A stretch of 64,000 nt of DNA from Pseudoalteromonas rubra (GTDB lineage: Bacteria; Pseudomonadota; Gammaproteobacteria; Enterobacterales; Alteromonadaceae). The notes beneath the pieces were generated by a model. The model was given only the letters and a program-made list of their open reading frames with translations. It did no database searches and had not been told where the DNA came from. Shown piece by piece: positions 18,811-27,008 of the stretch. Position 1 is the first letter of the stretch. Every line of letters begins with the position of its first letter. The stretch lies in the NCBI RefSeq assembly GCF_005886805.2, contig NZ_CP045429.1, positions 2,264,501-2,328,500 on the forward strand. The letters are read 5' to 3'. A program made the position numbers and the translations under genes.

Positions 18811-19011
18811 CTAACCCTCTCGCACTTCAATTTTAGGTTGTCCAGCTCGCGCTTGGCGCCAATGGTAGATAAATCCGTCAGGACCTAAAATTAAAAATAA
18901 TAAAGCTAATCCACCAGGCACCAGCACAGCTTTGAGCACTGGGCCAAGTACATAGCTGTAAAACACGATAAACGGGATAAACAAAACATAACCAATAATC
19001 CGCTGCAACAT
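18811..19011 (-). CDS. Small two-helix membrane protein, TetR-neighbour
   Basis: 66-residue protein of unknown function with two hydrophobic helices (about residues 5-25 and 30-46) and a basic, soluble C-terminus (YHWRQARAGQPKIEVREG). The start at 19011 is supported by a strong GGAGG 4 bases upstream; the ATG at 19044 would place the palindrome at 19032-19043 inside the gene. Two palindromes directly upstream, and a divergent TetR gene 240 bases away, suggest that this is the regulated target. Confidence 0.8.
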   Translation of the reverse strand: MLQRIIGYVLFIPFIVFYSYVLGPVLKAVLVPGGLALLFLILGPDGFIYHWRQARAGQPKIEVREG

Positions 19012-19031
19012 AAAACCTCCTTCATAATTAT

Positions 19032-19068
19032 TGAGCGCGCTCACATTTTTAATTGAGCACGCTCAATT
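19032..19068. promoter_or_regulatory. Paired palindromic operators, TTGAGC-N2-GCTCAA type
   Basis: Two dyads, TGAGCGCGCTCA (19032-19043) and AATTGAGCACGCTCAATT (19051-19068), with centres 22 bases apart, about two helical turns. They lie between the small membrane protein and the TetR gene starting at 19250, as expected for a TetR-family operator pair. Confidence 0.65.
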
Positions 19069-19249
19069 GTCAATATGTAACGGTCTGACTGTGCTGCTAT
19101 CTCACAATATGAAACAGCTCTGTCGTGCCAAAGTGAATCAGTTCAAAACTTCTGAGGTAACGTCTAAGATGCTGATTAATATCTGGTAGTTTATGTATGG
19201 GTGGCCAATTTTCATGGTATAATGACGAAAAAAATGGTATCGAACTGCA

Positions 19250-19771
19250 ATGAAGAAAAGTGAAAAAACAAAACAGCAAATCCTGGATGAAAGCTGGCAA
19301 CTGTTTATTGCACATGGCTATCAGGAGACCTCCACCCGTCAAATAGCCAAAGCTGCGGGTATTGCCGTGGGAACTGTTTTTAGCCACTTCCCGAGTAAAG
19401 TGGATATTCTGAAAACAGCAATGCATCAGCGTATCGATGCAGTTATCGAAAATGCCATCAACACGGATCAACATCACTCTGCCAGGCTGAAGTTACGCCA
19501 CTATGCCAGCCACCTGTTCGCTTTTTATTTGCAGCATCGTGAATTCAGTCAGGCACTACTTACTGATTTACTTTGGCATCAAGCCTACTTTGCCGATCAG
19601 ATATCGGCCTTTAAGGCGCTCCTTTTTGCGGAGCAAGAGTACGATGAAATAAAAGCGACAGTCATGATGGACTGTTACTTTATGACCCTGATCCAGGGTT
19701 TGTCCGACCCCGCATCTTGTGAAGATAGCATGCTAAGGATTCTTACTAATAAGCTGACTTTGCTTTATTGA
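19250..19771 (+). CDS. TetR/AcrR family transcriptional regulator
   Basis: 173-residue repressor. The N-terminal helix-turn-helix (about residues 10-57) is typical: ILDESWQLFIAHGYQETSTR, then IAKAAGIAVGTVFSHFPSK. The C-terminal ligand-binding part is diverged and gives no hint of the inducer. It is divergent from the 66-residue membrane protein, and the paired palindromes at 19032-19068 are its probable operators. ATG 19250 places the helix-turn-helix at the usual distance from the N-terminus. Confidence 0.92.
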   Translation: MKKSEKTKQQILDESWQLFIAHGYQETSTRQIAKAAGIAVGTVFSHFPSKVDILKTAMHQRIDAVIENAINTDQHHSARLKLRHYASHLFAFYLQHREFSQALLTDLLWHQAYFADQISAFKALLFAEQEYDEIKATVMMDCYFMTLIQGLSDPASCEDSMLRILTNKLTLLY

Positions 19772-19808
19772 ATTTTATGTATGATGTGTTCTTAATATAG
19801 GATATATT

Positions 19809-19837
19809 AAAGGCAGAGCAAACCATGCCCTGCCTTT
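19809..19837. terminator. Convergent terminator between tetR and PepSY gene
   Basis: AAAGGCAG pairs with CTGCCTTT around a 13-base loop that can add a GC/GC pair. It lies between the convergent 3' ends of the TetR gene and the PepSY membrane protein, with short T runs on both sides. Confidence 0.6.
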
Positions 19838-19842
19838 ATCAG

Positions 19843-21456
19843 TTAACTGTGTTTCACTGTCAGTTCAGGCGCATTAGCACTACTTTTTGGCAGATACCAG
19901 ATACTACCGGGCTCATTATTTGCGGCTCTGCGTTCAACATATTCAGACATATACCAAAATACACTCCCAAACAAAAATGCAATGCACTCTACCATCAAAG
20001 TGCCCAGATCATTTGGCGTCCAAAGATTCAACGCAGGTACAATTGCAGCGAGTACTGAAGTTATGGGTATCAAAACACACAGAAGAGCCAAGCCTTTCAG
20101 ACCGTTAGTCGCCGTTTTGGCAGGACCATAAACAAAGGCACTTACCAGCACACATGCAAAACATGCATAATAAACAAACATATAGGCCTGATTAATATTC
20201 ACCGGAGCCAGTGTCAGCCACTTGTTGCTAGCAAATACGGCCGCGATACCAATTATAGCTCCCAGGCTCACGCCTAGGGTAAGTGCTCCCATAACACGAT
20301 AAGAGCGTCGCTGTACCGTGCCCTTTTGACGTCTTTTCTCTAACCAGAGAATATTGCCTGAATAGAATAAACAGGCGCCTGCCAATCCCATGAAAAAATA
20401 CGCCCAACGTACGAGGTCACCACCATAGCTACCAAAATGCAAACCAAAGAAACTTGATACAAGCCTTGCCCAGATAGTTTGCTGTGAGTTAGCAACGCTG
20501 GAAGACACCACATTAAGTGTATAAGGATTAATAAAGATAAAGTCGTGTAATGCCCCTCTGGCTATTTCTGCTTCATTAACCACATCAATCGTCGCAAAAG
20601 CGGTTGGCTTATTAAGATTGTTAAGTTTTATCTGTACGACCCGATAACCAGGAGCATGAGATTCTGCTGCTGCAATCAACTCGCTCACCTTAGGTAGGTC
20701 AGCGATGTTACGCTCAATTTGTGAGGGGGCATTGCGAGGAAAAAGAGGCTTATCGCCATACAATTGAGCAAGTCCACCGTACAGCACATCATGAAATGCA
20801 AACACGCACACCGTAAACGCAATCACAACATGAAAAGGTAAACTCGCAATACCCAGCAAATTATGACCATCCAGCCAGAATCGCTTTCGCTCTCCCTGGT
20901 TTCGAACTGCCAGGAATCGTTTTACCAGAGTAGGCAATAGAAAGATGACGCCCGACACCAGTGCCAGGAAGTACAAACCCGCAGCAACCCCCATTACGAA
21001 GACGCCTGCCTGAGTATGGCCAATCTCCCCCCCGATGCCGGCAGTTCGATGCAACATATCCAGTAGTGCAGATAAAGTATTAACGGGCACCAGTTCAGTG
21101 ATCAGCTGGTTATTCTCATCCAAGGTGCCATGCCAGCGAATATCATCCAGCCGCAATCCCCGTGTCGACCCCTGCTCATACCAGCTCACTGGCGACAGAG
21201 CCTCATCAAAATGCAGACTCACACTATTGCTCGCTTTTGGGTGTGTTTGTAAAACCGTATCCAATAGCACATCGTAACGTTCAGGCTCGATTGCAGTCAT
21301 CTGGTGTTTTGTTGGCGTCGCCCAGCGGTCAATCTCGGGCGCAAACATCACCAAAGCGCCAGCAAAGAAGCCGATAAACAGCAGTAAACTAGAAGTGATC
21401 CCCGTCCAGGTGTGTAAACTCTGATACGCTCTCAGAATATCCGCTCTTACCTTCAT
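19843..21456 (-). CDS. PepSY-associated TM protein (siderophore reductase-like)
   Basis: 537-residue inner-membrane protein of the PepSY_TM (PiuB-like) family, many of which act in ferric-siderophore reduction or iron uptake. The N-terminal RAYQSLHTWTGITSSLLLFI motif, periplasmic PepSY-like loops and the second HNLLGIASLPFHVVIAFTV helix with its conserved histidine are visible. The start is ATG 21456, with an AGGGGAG ribosome site and a 4-base overlap with the upstream gene. It is last in a three-gene operon behind a Fur-box-like site at 22070-22088. No receptor gene is adjacent. Confidence 0.88.
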   Translation of the reverse strand: MKVRADILRAYQSLHTWTGITSSLLLFIGFFAGALVMFAPEIDRWATPTKHQMTAIEPERYDVLLDTVLQTHPKASNSVSLHFDEALSPVSWYEQGSTRGLRLDDIRWHGTLDENNQLITELVPVNTLSALLDMLHRTAGIGGEIGHTQAGVFVMGVAAGLYFLALVSGVIFLLPTLVKRFLAVRNQGERKRFWLDGHNLLGIASLPFHVVIAFTVCVFAFHDVLYGGLAQLYGDKPLFPRNAPSQIERNIADLPKVSELIAAAESHAPGYRVVQIKLNNLNKPTAFATIDVVNEAEIARGALHDFIFINPYTLNVVSSSVANSQQTIWARLVSSFFGLHFGSYGGDLVRWAYFFMGLAGACLFYSGNILWLEKRRQKGTVQRRSYRVMGALTLGVSLGAIIGIAAVFASNKWLTLAPVNINQAYMFVYYACFACVLVSAFVYGPAKTATNGLKGLALLCVLIPITSVLAAIVPALNLWTPNDLGTLMVECIAFLFGSVFWYMSEYVERRAANNEPGSIWYLPKSSANAPELTVKHS

Positions 21457-21764
21457 GACACTCCCCTTAATATCGCTAATACGGCAAAGCACGCGGCACT
21501 GACTGACAACAGGTAAAACCAAGCCCGAGCACCACTTCTAAACATGTAAGTAAAACTCAGGGCCAGCAACCAAATAGGTACACTCAGCCACATGTTAAAC
21601 TGAGTTCTCCACAGTAACTCTGTGTCGCTTATGGAAGACGCCAGCCCAGACGGACCAAACCAGGCAAACAGTCCAACAATGGAGAAACTTAATAATCCGC
21701 CACCAATGATTCCGGCAAGCGTTTTACTCAACCAATCAGGCTGTATCGGTGTATAGTTTTTCAT
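21453..21764 (-). CDS. Small membrane protein, DUF3649-like
   Basis: 103-residue membrane protein with three hydrophobic segments (about 13-34, 57-71, 80-100). Position and pattern resemble the small DUF3649 proteins coded with PepSY siderophore membrane proteins; this assignment is from context and general pattern. It shares a TAATG junction with the upstream gene and overlaps the PepSY gene by 4 bases, so all three are co-translated. Function unknown; it may be an accessory subunit of the iron-uptake membrane complex. Confidence 0.75.
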   Translation of the reverse strand: MKNYTPIQPDWLSKTLAGIIGGGLLSFSIVGLFAWFGPSGLASSISDTELLWRTQFNMWLSVPIWLLALSFTYMFRSGARAWFYLLSVSAACFAVLAILRGVS

Positions 21765-22018
21765 TATTTATCTCTCACCATCAAAACCAAAAACGGGATA
21801 AACATAAGTGACAGCATAATTACCATTAAAGAGATAAACAGGCTTACAGATAAACTCATACCGCTATAAAAACCAATCAATGCGGCTGAAAATAAAAAGT
21901 AAGCCAGAATACGCCAGCGACTGCTAATCTGTTTTTTTAACCAGCGCTGATTCTTGTTGCTAAGATAAATAACTGAGGCCCCTGCGATGAGCGCAAAGAC
22001 CAATATAGAAGTAAGCAC
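21764..22018 (-). CDS. Small membrane protein, DUF3325-like
   Basis: 84-residue protein with a first hydrophobic helix, the polar YLSNKNQRWLKKQ segment (about 18-30), then two more helices. The short NQRWLKK stretch between helices recalls DUF3325, found with DUF3649 and PepSY proteins in siderophore clusters. It is the first gene of the operon, about 50 bases from the Fur-box-like site. The molecular role of the family is unknown. Confidence 0.75.
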   Translation of the reverse strand: MLTSILVFALIAGASVIYLSNKNQRWLKKQISSRWRILAYFLFSAALIGFYSGMSLSVSLFISLMVIMLSLMFIPFLVLMVRDK

Positions 22019-22069
22019 TTTTCACTCCCTGTCATAACGTGAAGACCATCCTATCCATTATACACAAAC

Positions 22070-22088
22070 GGTATTGATAATCACTACC
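22070..22088 (-). promoter_or_regulatory. Fur-box-like operator of the PepSY operon
   Basis: GGTATTGATAATCACTACC matches the 19-base Fur consensus GATAATGATAATCATTATC at 15 positions by hand count, including the central TGATAATCA. It lies 52 bases before the first gene of the operon, in promoter position. Confidence 0.65.
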
Positions 22089-22121
22089 ATTTACCTTATT
22101 GATAAATTCAATTGTGACCGC

Positions 22122-22586
22122 TTATTTTTTTAAAGTTAATTTGGGCCAACGTGTTTTCAACAAATGATAACTGCGGCCGAGTATGACCAAGCTAACGGCG
22201 CCAGTTAACACTGGAAATAGCAAAAATGTCCAGCCCTGTCCGCTCAGCATAATAAATAGCGGGTTTGCACCAGCTGGCGGATGCACGGTTTTAGTTAGGA
22301 CCATAAGCGCTACAGCCAGGCCTGTTGCCAGACCCAAAGTAAACGGGTTAACAGGTAAACAGAAGACAAATACAACCCCGATCAAGGCAGTCAGACTATG
22401 ACCAGCAATCACATTACGCGCCTTAGCAAGCGGGCTGTCAGGCACAGCAAAAATAAGCACACAAGAAGCGCCAAAAGCAGCCATCAGAAGCCAATACCCC
22501 TGATCATTACGCCCGAGCAATGCGAGCACCATAATAGCCAACATAGAGCCTAATCCAGCTGATAAAGATACAGTCCAATTAAGCAC
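22122..22586 (-). CDS. HPP family membrane protein
   Basis: 154-residue protein with four hydrophobic helices and the name-giving motif KTVHPPAGANPLF (about residues 99-111). An early FGASCVLIFAVPDSPLAKARNVIAGH segment is also characteristic. HPP proteins are integral membrane proteins, with some members linked to nitrite transport. It is divergent from a TetR gene, with two palindromes between, so it is probably that regulator's target. It is on the same strand as, but separated from, the PepSY operon. Confidence 0.88.
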   Translation of the reverse strand: MLNWTVSLSAGLGSMLAIMVLALLGRNDQGYWLLMAAFGASCVLIFAVPDSPLAKARNVIAGHSLTALIGVVFVFCLPVNPFTLGLATGLAVALMVLTKTVHPPAGANPLFIMLSGQGWTFLLFPVLTGAVSLVILGRSYHLLKTRWPKLTLKK

Positions 22587-22605
22587 ACTCTCCTCCTTAA
22601 TTTAA

Positions 22606-22650
22606 GTAGACAAATCGTTCTACATCATCAATGTAGACAAGTTTGTCTAC
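22606..22650. promoter_or_regulatory. TetR operator pair, GTAGACAA-N2-TTGTCTAC type
   Basis: A perfect dyad, GTAGACAAGTTTGTCTAC (22633-22650), and a second, degenerate copy, GTAGACAAATCGTTCTAC (22606-22623), have centres 27 bases apart. They fill the gap between the divergent HPP gene and the TetR gene, so the repressor probably controls both. Confidence 0.65.
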
Positions 22651-22687
22651 CCATGTCAAGATAGGCTCAAACGTAAGGAGGCACGAT

Positions 22688-23254
22688 ATGTCAGACAAGC
22701 GAGCGTTACTACTCAACAGCGCATTAGAGTTGTTTTACCAAAAAGGCACAAGTTCGGTTGGGATCAACGAGATCATTACCTATAGCGGGATTGCAAAAAA
22801 AACCCTCTATCATCACTTCAGTTCAAAAGACGATTTGATCCTTGCAGCTTTAGCACTTCGCGATCAGAAATATTTGCAGTGGCTCGAAGCAAAACTGACT
22901 GATGCCCAAAATAATGAAGAGCTGGTCAAGCAACTTTTCTACGCGCTCAATGACTGGTTTAATGATCGTGTTGCTGAACTTGGCGGCTTCCGGGGTTGCT
23001 TTTTTATTAATACAGCCAGTGAGTCTGTAACACTAGACCGGCAAATTCAGGACCGCTGTGCCAGTCATAAAGTTGCCGTCAGACAGCTCATCACTAATAG
23101 CCTACCCCAACCTAACGATCGGCTCGTCGACGCGCTGTGTTTACTAAAAGAAGGTGCCACGGTATCTGCGTTTGTACAAGGTGATAAACAAGCCGCTTTG
23201 CGCTGCATAGATATCGCTCTGGCATATGACACACAAGCGCCTTTTCCGGTGTAA
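22688..23254 (+). CDS. TetR/AcrR family transcriptional regulator
   Basis: 188-residue regulator. The start at 22688 has a strong AAGGAGG ribosome site; an earlier ATG at 22643 would start inside the operator palindrome. The helix-turn-helix is clear: LLNSALELFYQKGTSSVGIN, then IITYSGIAKKTLYHHFSSKDDL. The C-terminal half has a GGFRGCFFINTASE segment with one cysteine, seen in a TetR subgroup that includes electrophile-responsive regulators, so a redox or electrophile signal is possible but unproven. Likely target: the HPP gene and itself. Confidence 0.92.
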   Translation: MSDKRALLLNSALELFYQKGTSSVGINEIITYSGIAKKTLYHHFSSKDDLILAALALRDQKYLQWLEAKLTDAQNNEELVKQLFYALNDWFNDRVAELGGFRGCFFINTASESVTLDRQIQDRCASHKVAVRQLITNSLPQPNDRLVDALCLLKEGATVSAFVQGDKQAALRCIDIALAYDTQAPFPV

Positions 23255-23330
23255 TGCCGTGAAATTTAACCAGACAACTCGTTAATCTATAATTGCGTAA
23301 GTCCCTTTGTATTCAATGACGGCCTGAACA

Positions 23331-24638
23331 GTGCAGCAAGAAAAATACCTAAAACAGGGTGCCCTGACACTTTGTGCATCCGTTATTATCGGTTTTTTGG
23401 CTGATTATACTTTTAATCTAAGCTTGAGCCGCACGCTAAGCGCACACGAATATGGCGATTATAAAGTTGCTTATGCCTATGCCACTATCTGCGGTGTTTT
23501 GGTTCTGCTTGGCGGTGATCGCGTCGCCCCTAAGTTCTTAGCTAACCCACTGGCCAAGAAAGCATCGAGTGAAGTGGGTGGGTTCGTCATCTTCTTCTGC
23601 AAAATTGCTGCCTGTATTTCTGTACTGCTCTTTTTATTCGCCTATTTGAGTGGCTATCTTCATTTAGGGAGTTGGTCGCCAGATGAACATCATGCGCTAC
23701 TTTGGATTTCGGCGGCAATTCCCCTTATAGCGGCAGGTGCAATATTGAGTCGCGTGCTACAAAGCGCAAAGTTACTGACCTACGCCAACTTGCCATGGCG
23801 CATCGTGCTGCCCCTCGGGAAAACACTGGCAATCTTGGTATTAGCCTCTTTGTTAAACCAAGTTCGGCTTTGGCAGGTAATCGTCGCTGGCATTGCCATC
23901 TTGACGCTTATCACGACATGGCAGCTATTCATCCTCTATCGAAAAAACCTCATTACATTGACCCACACTGTGCCAATTCGCAACCAGTCACAACTTTTGA
24001 CAACCTCTATCCCAATGATGCTGGCCATGTTGGTTACCATTGCCATATCCCAGCTAGATTTATATATGCTTGAATTATTGGCACTGGAGCATGAAGTTGG
24101 ACATTATGCGGGTGCTGTTACGACTTCGCATATGATCCCAGTTGCACAAGTGAGTGTGATCGCGCTTTTCGTCCCCCTATTGGGTCAAGCCTTGGAAAAA
24201 GGTGAAGAACACGCCGAACGCGTGTTATGGCAAGGTCAAAAGGTTATGTTTGTCATTATTTTAGTACTAACTGTTGGACTATTGATATCAGGCGCACATT
24301 TATTGCAGCTATTCGGGAGAGATTTTTTTACCGCCCATGACGCATTAAAATATCTAATTTTGGGATCATGCTTTTGGGCGATGACAGCGTTTATTTCAAC
24401 CTGGCTACAATACACGGGTAAAGGAAAATACGTGGTAGTCATTGGCCTGTTAACACTTGTTACGGATGCAGTACTAAATTGGCAACTTATTCCAACACAT
24501 GGAATTACTGGGGCGGCAATTGCAACTTGCATTGCGCTCTGTGTAGCCTCATTACTGACCTGGAGTACGTTCATGCTATGCAGAAAACCACCCTATTCCA
24601 ATGCGACTATTCGGTCGGCCCAGTCAGGTCATCGCTAA
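23331..24638 (+). CDS. Oligosaccharide flippase / polysaccharide biosynthesis protein
   Basis: 435-residue membrane protein with about twelve hydrophobic helices, similar to Wzx/MATE-type flippases that move lipid-linked sugars across the inner membrane. Typical features are the early LADYTFNLSLSRTLSAHEYG DY pattern and the late TDAVLNWQLIPTHGITGAAIAT segment (D-x-x-L-N...P-x-x-G-x-x-G-A-A). The start is GTG 23331, which lacks a clear ribosome site; the in-frame ATG at 23316 is followed by a stop. It is not inside a glycan gene cluster, so its substrate is unknown. Confidence 0.82.
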   Translation: MQQEKYLKQGALTLCASVIIGFLADYTFNLSLSRTLSAHEYGDYKVAYAYATICGVLVLLGGDRVAPKFLANPLAKKASSEVGGFVIFFCKIAACISVLLFLFAYLSGYLHLGSWSPDEHHALLWISAAIPLIAAGAILSRVLQSAKLLTYANLPWRIVLPLGKTLAILVLASLLNQVRLWQVIVAGIAILTLITTWQLFILYRKNLITLTHTVPIRNQSQLLTTSIPMMLAMLVTIAISQLDLYMLELLALEHEVGHYAGAVTTSHMIPVAQVSVIALFVPLLGQALEKGEEHAERVLWQGQKVMFVIILVLTVGLLISGAHLLQLFGRDFFTAHDALKYLILGSCFWAMTAFISTWLQYTGKGKYVVVIGLLTLVTDAVLNWQLIPTHGITGAAIATCIALCVASLLTWSTFMLCRKPPYSNATIRSAQSGHR

Positions 24639-24754
24639 TTTAACGGCTGTCATCGATTATTTATTAAAATAATTGACACAATCTGTACCCTTTTGTAATT
24701 TTAACTTACCTGCTAGTTTGCAGACTGGATCAAATAAAAATAATAAGGAAAATT

Positions 24755-25150
24755 ATGGCGCAACGAGCTAAGCGAAGTGCGGTGTTTATTCTGATGTTGT
24801 TACTGGGTTTAAGCTTGGGCGTCATGCTCAAATATGGCTATCTAAAACTATATCATCATCCGAATATAATGACTCAAGATACATCTGCCCATTACGAGGG
24901 AACTGACAAACCTGTGATTTTATACACCACTCTCTGGTGCCAATACTGTAAACAGGTTCAAGATTACTTTAAAAAGCATAATATTGATTACCTGAGCAGA
25001 GACATAGAATCCAATGATCAAAAGATAAAATCTCTGTTTGACAGCCTTAAACGCGCTGACATACCGCAGATCATCATTGGCAATAAAGTCATTACAGGTA
25101 CAAACCTGAGTGTGGTGGAAAAAGCATTACAAGAACAAGCTTTTCTCTAA
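24755..25150 (+). CDS. Membrane-anchored glutaredoxin-like protein
   Basis: 131-residue protein with an N-terminal membrane anchor (about residues 8-26), a short linker and a glutaredoxin domain from about residue 53. The active site is Cys62-Gln-Tyr-Cys65 (TLWCQYCKQV), the cis-proline is Pro104 (DIPQIIIG), and NKVITG follows as in glutaredoxins. The dithiol site suggests disulfide reductase activity at the membrane. A good AAGGA ribosome site precedes the ATG. Which side of the membrane the domain faces cannot be settled from sequence. Confidence 0.85.
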   Translation: MAQRAKRSAVFILMLLLGLSLGVMLKYGYLKLYHHPNIMTQDTSAHYEGTDKPVILYTTLWCQYCKQVQDYFKKHNIDYLSRDIESNDQKIKSLFDSLKRADIPQIIIGNKVITGTNLSVVEKALQEQAFL

Positions 25151-25253
25151 GATTGGCCCTTTCAAGGCGTATACCTAATACGTAGACGCCTTACCTTTAT
25201 TGCGCTATCTTAAAAAGTGTTTCGTCGTTCACTCACTTTTTTAGGAGTATGCG

Positions 25254-26306
25254 TTGCAATATAAGTTGTTACTACTCATTGGTTTACTATATGGCTTACC
25301 TGTTTCAGCCACACCTCAATTGCAACCCATACACCGCTCCACCGCGGATATCCTAAGAGAAGCCGAAGACTATATTATTGTAGAGCCTTCACACTCTTAC
25401 CAACTGCTCAGGCAAGTTGAGTCAATAACCACACTCACTCCCTCACAGCGGATCCGCTGGCACTTAATTAAGGTACGTTCAGCTATTGCCACAAATAATT
25501 TAAGCGACATAGAAGCAGAGCTAGCTGCCCTGATTAAGTTACAGCAACACGCCTACTTTAAAAACCATCTTCCCAGTATGCTCAGTGCAATGGGCATCGC
25601 GCTAAGACGCCTTGGTTATCAGGCAGAAGCTAAATCTTTATATACCTGCGCATTGTCACTTGATGTGACAGACAAAAAAAGAATGGCATTACTCATCAAT
25701 CTTGCCGTTTTATCACGGCATATGAATGACTATCCGCTTGCCAGACAATCTTACAAATCCGCAAAGAACATTGCACTCAGACTTCATCACGAACGTGCAC
25801 TGGCAAACGTTAATAATAATTTGGGAACTCTGGCACTGGATGAAGGTAAAATAGACTTAGCTGAAGCATACTTTCGTGAAGCCTTGGTTGGTTATCAGTC
25901 CAGTGACAAACGCTCAGGCAATATTACAGCAGGCACCAACCTGTTACTCGTATTTGCAATTCAAGGGCACACTCTCAATTTCCAGCGCCTGATCAGCCCT
26001 ATTTCTGCCTTGATAGACGCTTACCCAGATGCGTCAAAAAAAGCGCTGTTACTATGGCTGATAAGCGCGAATGATGCCAACCTGGGCGTGGCACTCCCGC
26101 AAAACATGAAAGAAAACCTGATCTCAGCGTTTGAGCAACTTGAGAGCGTCAAAGTGCAACAGCTGATTCAACGCCACCTGGCGCCCAAAGTACAGGTTGC
26201 AGTCACGCCAGGCAAGCGCTCGGCCCGAACTACAAAAATCACACCAACCTGGTTTCAAGAGCGCTCATTTTGCACTAACAAGGAGCCTGAGTTTAAGGTT
26301 CAATAA
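25254..26306 (+). CDS. Exported tetratricopeptide repeat protein
   Basis: 350-residue secreted protein with a signal peptide (about 1-19, cleavage near VSATPQ) and TPR-like helical pairs, clearest at about residues 145-215, where SYKSAKNIALRL is followed by NNLGTLALDEGKIDLAEAYF. The start is TTG 25254, supported by TTAGGAG 6-8 bases upstream; no ATG is usable in this frame. The C-terminus overlaps the convergent neighbour by 14 bases. It is probably a scaffold for protein contacts in the periplasm; no partner can be named. Confidence 0.78.
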   Translation: MQYKLLLLIGLLYGLPVSATPQLQPIHRSTADILREAEDYIIVEPSHSYQLLRQVESITTLTPSQRIRWHLIKVRSAIATNNLSDIEAELAALIKLQQHAYFKNHLPSMLSAMGIALRRLGYQAEAKSLYTCALSLDVTDKKRMALLINLAVLSRHMNDYPLARQSYKSAKNIALRLHHERALANVNNNLGTLALDEGKIDLAEAYFREALVGYQSSDKRSGNITAGTNLLLVFAIQGHTLNFQRLISPISALIDAYPDASKKALLLWLISANDANLGVALPQNMKENLISAFEQLESVKVQQLIQRHLAPKVQVAVTPGKRSARTTKITPTWFQERSFCTNKEPEFKVQ

Positions 26307-26919
26307 AGTCTTGCGTTTCCTGATATAAGGAACGAACAAATTGCAATTTTAAGGGAGTAGTTTTATCTAACGGTTTATCAGTCATACTTTCCAGCAACCG
26401 CGGTAAACTTGCATGGTCACGACACCTCACTTGAATAAGCTGATCGAAACTAGGGAGATGGCCGATTTTATGCACTAGCAAACAATCGTTCATGGTGAGT
26501 GGTAAGATGTAGTACTGGCCATTATCAGCCAGCGCCACAGGCTCATCGAGCAATATCTCTTTTACTTTGAGTGTCAGCCCGGTTAGCGCTTGAACACCAC
26601 CTCGTTCAAAATGCCCCTGATAGACATGGCCTTTCACCCGAACTAACTCCCCACTGCGTAACTTGTCAAGTTCGAAGGCTCTCGGAGCAAACGTCACTAA
26701 AGAGTTTGAATTAATTAACTGCACCAAAGATTCTTGGTGTTGCTCTTCAGCTTGCACTTCAAAGATAAGTTGCCGAGCATGCATTCCCCTCGGAAGTGGC
26801 AAATGTGAAGCAATAATTTTGTGCTCTACATATACCAGCGCAAGTCCATGCACACCAAAACTGCTGTGCTGATGAGAGAACACAACCGGCGTAAATAATA
26901 CCAATAGCCATCTAAGCAA
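26293..26919 (-). CDS. Hypothetical exported protein
   Basis: 208 residues, unrecognised. A short hydrophobic signal (LRWLLVLFTPVVFS) is followed by HQHSSFGVHGLALVYVE, a histidine-rich start that faintly recalls zinc-binding periplasmic proteins such as ZrgA (DUF2796), but the rest does not match clearly. The start is TTG 26919 with an AGAGG site about ten bases upstream. The 3' end overlaps the TPR gene by 14 bases, and the 5' end faces the LysR gene, so it may be a LysR target. Confidence 0.65.
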   Translation of the reverse strand: MLRWLLVLFTPVVFSHQHSSFGVHGLALVYVEHKIIASHLPLPRGMHARQLIFEVQAEEQHQESLVQLINSNSLVTFAPRAFELDKLRSGELVRVKGHVYQGHFERGGVQALTGLTLKVKEILLDEPVALADNGQYYILPLTMNDCLLVHKIGHLPSFDQLIQVRCRDHASLPRLLESMTDKPLDKTTPLKLQFVRSLYQETQDFIEP

Positions 26920-27008
26920 TGAAAGATCCTCTTTTTTATCAAATTCCTGACAAGTTTAAGGTATATTTAGTTCCACATCGTTACCAAGTAGGCATTGATG
27001 ATTCCAAA

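Noticed and set aside
22643-22687. Upstream ATG extending the second TetR gene
   Set aside because: It starts inside the operator palindrome and has no ribosome site, whereas ATG 22688 has AAGGAGG.
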